A stretch of DNA of 5,936 nt from Actinomycetota bacterium (GTDB lineage Bacteria > Actinomycetota > Actinomycetes > Streptosporangiales > Streptosporangiaceae): assembly GCA_003242605.1 (NCBI GenBank), contig QGUZ01000314.1, forward strand, positions 1-5,936, read 5' to 3'. Within the stretch, counting starts at the first letter, position 1. Every line of letters starts with the position of its first letter. Below, one piece after another: positions 4,727 to 5,936 of the stretch. Under the pieces are notes generated by a model. That model was not told the origin of the DNA, did no database searches, and saw only the letters and a list, made by a program, of their open reading frames with translations. The translations under genes and the position numbers were made by a program.

Positions 4727-5936
4727 TGCCGGGCGTGTGGAGCGAACTCCTCGGCGCCGTGCCGCCGGGCGTGACCGAGGCGCTCGAGCTCGCCGACGGC
4801 TTCGACCGGGCGCTCGCGCACGGCCTCGGCCGGCCCGGCGAGGAGCAGGCCGCCGCCCTCGAGGCGCTCGCCGCCGCCATGGCCGCCACCCCGCTCGGTG
4901 ACCGGGTCGCCGAGGCGGCCGCCAAGGCCGCCGCCGGGGCCGCCGCCGAGGAGCACCTCGTCGTTCTCGCCGGGGCGCGCACCGCGCTGTTCGGCGCGGT
5001 CCACGACGCGCTGCTCGCCCGGCTCGACGGCGTGCTCGGGCGGACCCGCGACGAGTGGCGGGAGCCCGCCCCGGCCGGGCCCAGCGGCGCGGGGCACCTG
5101 CTCGCCGGGCTGCGGTCGTGGCTGCACGAGCTCGCCGTCGCCGGGTGGCGCGGTGTCGGCCACGACCTCGCCGGAGCCGCGAGCCAGGTGATCGAGGCGA
5201 TGCTCGCCGAGCCCGCGCTGCGCCGGGCGGCGGTGCTCGCCGACGGCCTCGCCGCGGAGCTGCACGCCGCCTGCGGCGTGCTCGACCGGGTCCCCGCCCG
5301 CCGCTGGGCCGACCTGTGGGCGCGGGCGCTGCTGCTCACCCAGGCCGGCCCGGACGGCCGGTCGCCGCTCGCCGCCGAGCCGGTCGGCACCGTGTCGGGG
5401 CGGCTGCTCGTCCTCGGCGTGGACGTGCACGAGCACCCCACCGCCGCGCAGCTGCAGGTGCACGCGCTGCTCGAGGCGGGCGACGGCCCGCCCCGCCTGG
5501 TGCGCGCCGCGGTGGGCGCGATGAAGGTGGACACCGTCGTCGGCCCGGACCTGTGGCGGCTGTTCGACGCCCACCCGGTGCTGCTGGCCGCGCTCGCCGG
5601 GCGGCGCACCCTCGAGGTCACCGGCCTTCCCCTGCTCCCCGGCGGCGACCTGGTCTGGCACGACGACCGGGCGCGGGCCGGCGAGGAGGCCGACCCGTTC
5701 GTCACCGCCCGGGTCGCGCTCGCCGGGGCGGCCGCGCCCGCCGTACCGCCGCTGGAGCGCCACCCGGTGCGCATCGCCGAGCCGGTGCTGCTCGAGGGCT
5801 ACACCGCGGTGACCGGCGAGGACGGCACGCTCACCTTCCGGCTCGACGGGGACGGCCCGGACGGCGCCCTGCCGGCCCGGGCGGACCGGCTGCCGCCCTG
5901 CGCCCCGCCCCCCCCAAACCCCTCCCCCCGGCCAAC
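4726..5936 (+). CDS. Large Ala-rich protein of unknown function (3'-truncated by window edge)
   Basis: Open from ATG 4726 to the window end: 403 codons and no stop. The ATG overlaps the previous TGA (ATGA), so translation is probably coupled to the zinc-protein gene; the G-rich run just upstream (4711-4722) is the only ribosome-site candidate. I do not recognise the family. Residues 1-205 are Ala/Leu-rich and predicted mainly helical, with W-rich landmarks RSWLHELAVAGWRGVGHDL (130-148) and RRWADLWARALLL (192-204). From about 220 the character changes to alternating strand-like segments: GTVSGRLLVLGVDVHEHP (221-238), QLQVHALLE (242-250), VGAMKVDTVVGPDLWRLF (263-280) and HPVRIAEPVLLEGYTAV (346-362). 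No signal peptide, transmembrane helix, P-loop or catalytic motif is visible. A scaffold or regulatory partner of the upstream zinc protein is a guess from coupling alone. The last ~14 codons (PCAPPPPNPSPRP) are unlike the rest and may be sequence error. Confidence 0.75.
   Translation, partial: MPGVWSELLGAVPPGVTEALELADGFDRALAHGLGRPGEEQAAALEALAAAMAATPLGDRVAEAAAKAAAGAAAEEHLVVLAGARTALFGAVHDALLARLDGVLGRTRDEWREPAPAGPSGAGHLLAGLRSWLHELAVAGWRGVGHDLAGAASQVIEAMLAEPALRRAAVLADGLAAELHAACGVLDRVPARRWADLWARALLLTQAGPDGRSPLAAEPVGTVSGRLLVLGVDVHEHPTAAQLQVHALLEAGDGPPRLVRAAVGAMKVDTVVGPDLWRLFDAHPVLLAALAGRRTLEVTGLPLLPGGDLVWHDDRARAGEEADPFVTARVALAGAAAPAVPPLERHPVRIAEPVLLEGYTAVTGEDGTLTFRLDGDGPDGALPARADRLPPCAPPPPNPSPRP
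5896..5936. other. C-rich low-complexity end, probable low-quality contig edge
   Basis: Sequence turns abruptly from balanced GC-rich coding DNA into homopolymer-like C runs, including eight consecutive C at 5908-5915 and six near 5924-5929. The reading frame stays open but yields only Pro-rich residues. This is typical of read ends or assembly edges, so the last residues of the overlapping gene should not be trusted. Confidence 0.5.

Noticed and set aside
4626..5774. Minus-strand open frames of 370-382 aa opposite the large unknown gene
   Set aside because: Ser/Arg/Ala- or Gly-rich low-complexity translations. The plus strand has a well-behaved coupled ORF with GC-rich third positions over the same bases.

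Overview
The window is about 5.9 kb of very GC-rich DNA with strong G/C preference at third codon positions, GTG as well as ATG starts, and TAnnnT-type -10 elements (one probably giving a leaderless mRNA). It carries a menaquinone biosynthesis gene. Together this points to an actinomycete; a Streptosporangiales-like host is my impression from style, not something I can show. No rRNA, tRNA, CRISPR array, transposase or phage gene is visible.

Left part (1-1872): a divergent pair. On the minus strand is the 5' part of an RraA-fold aldolase of the HMG/CHA type (pyruvate-forming aldolase of aromatic ring-cleavage pathways), cut by the window start. On the plus strand is a complete PLP enzyme of the trans-sulfuration (Cys/Met metabolism) family. 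The gap between them holds two copies of the palindromic box TTGTCAACAATT, 18 bp apart, laid over the predicted -35 and -10 of the PLP gene. This looks like a GntR/FadR-type operator serving one or both genes.

Middle (1873-4079): a Gfo/Idh/MocA-family NAD(P)-dependent oxidoreductase of unknown substrate, then a complete menB (1,4-dihydroxy-2-naphthoyl-CoA synthase) that appears to have its own promoter and a leaderless start. MenB carries the Gly of the bicarbonate-dependent (type I) enzymes rather than the Asp of the mycobacterial type. No other men gene is in view.

Right part (4080-5936): a heavily structured 120-bp intergenic region (a terminator-like hairpin, a doubled self-complementary GGGGCGCCC box, a -10 element and a 10-bp inverted repeat that includes the start codon). 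It is followed by a two-gene unit joined by an ATGA overlap: a 175-aa protein with a SWIM-like C-x7-C-x7-C-x-H zinc site, and a long Ala-rich protein of unknown function that runs off the window. This pair is the best candidate for an undescribed system. The last ~40 bases become abruptly C-rich and look like a low-quality contig end.
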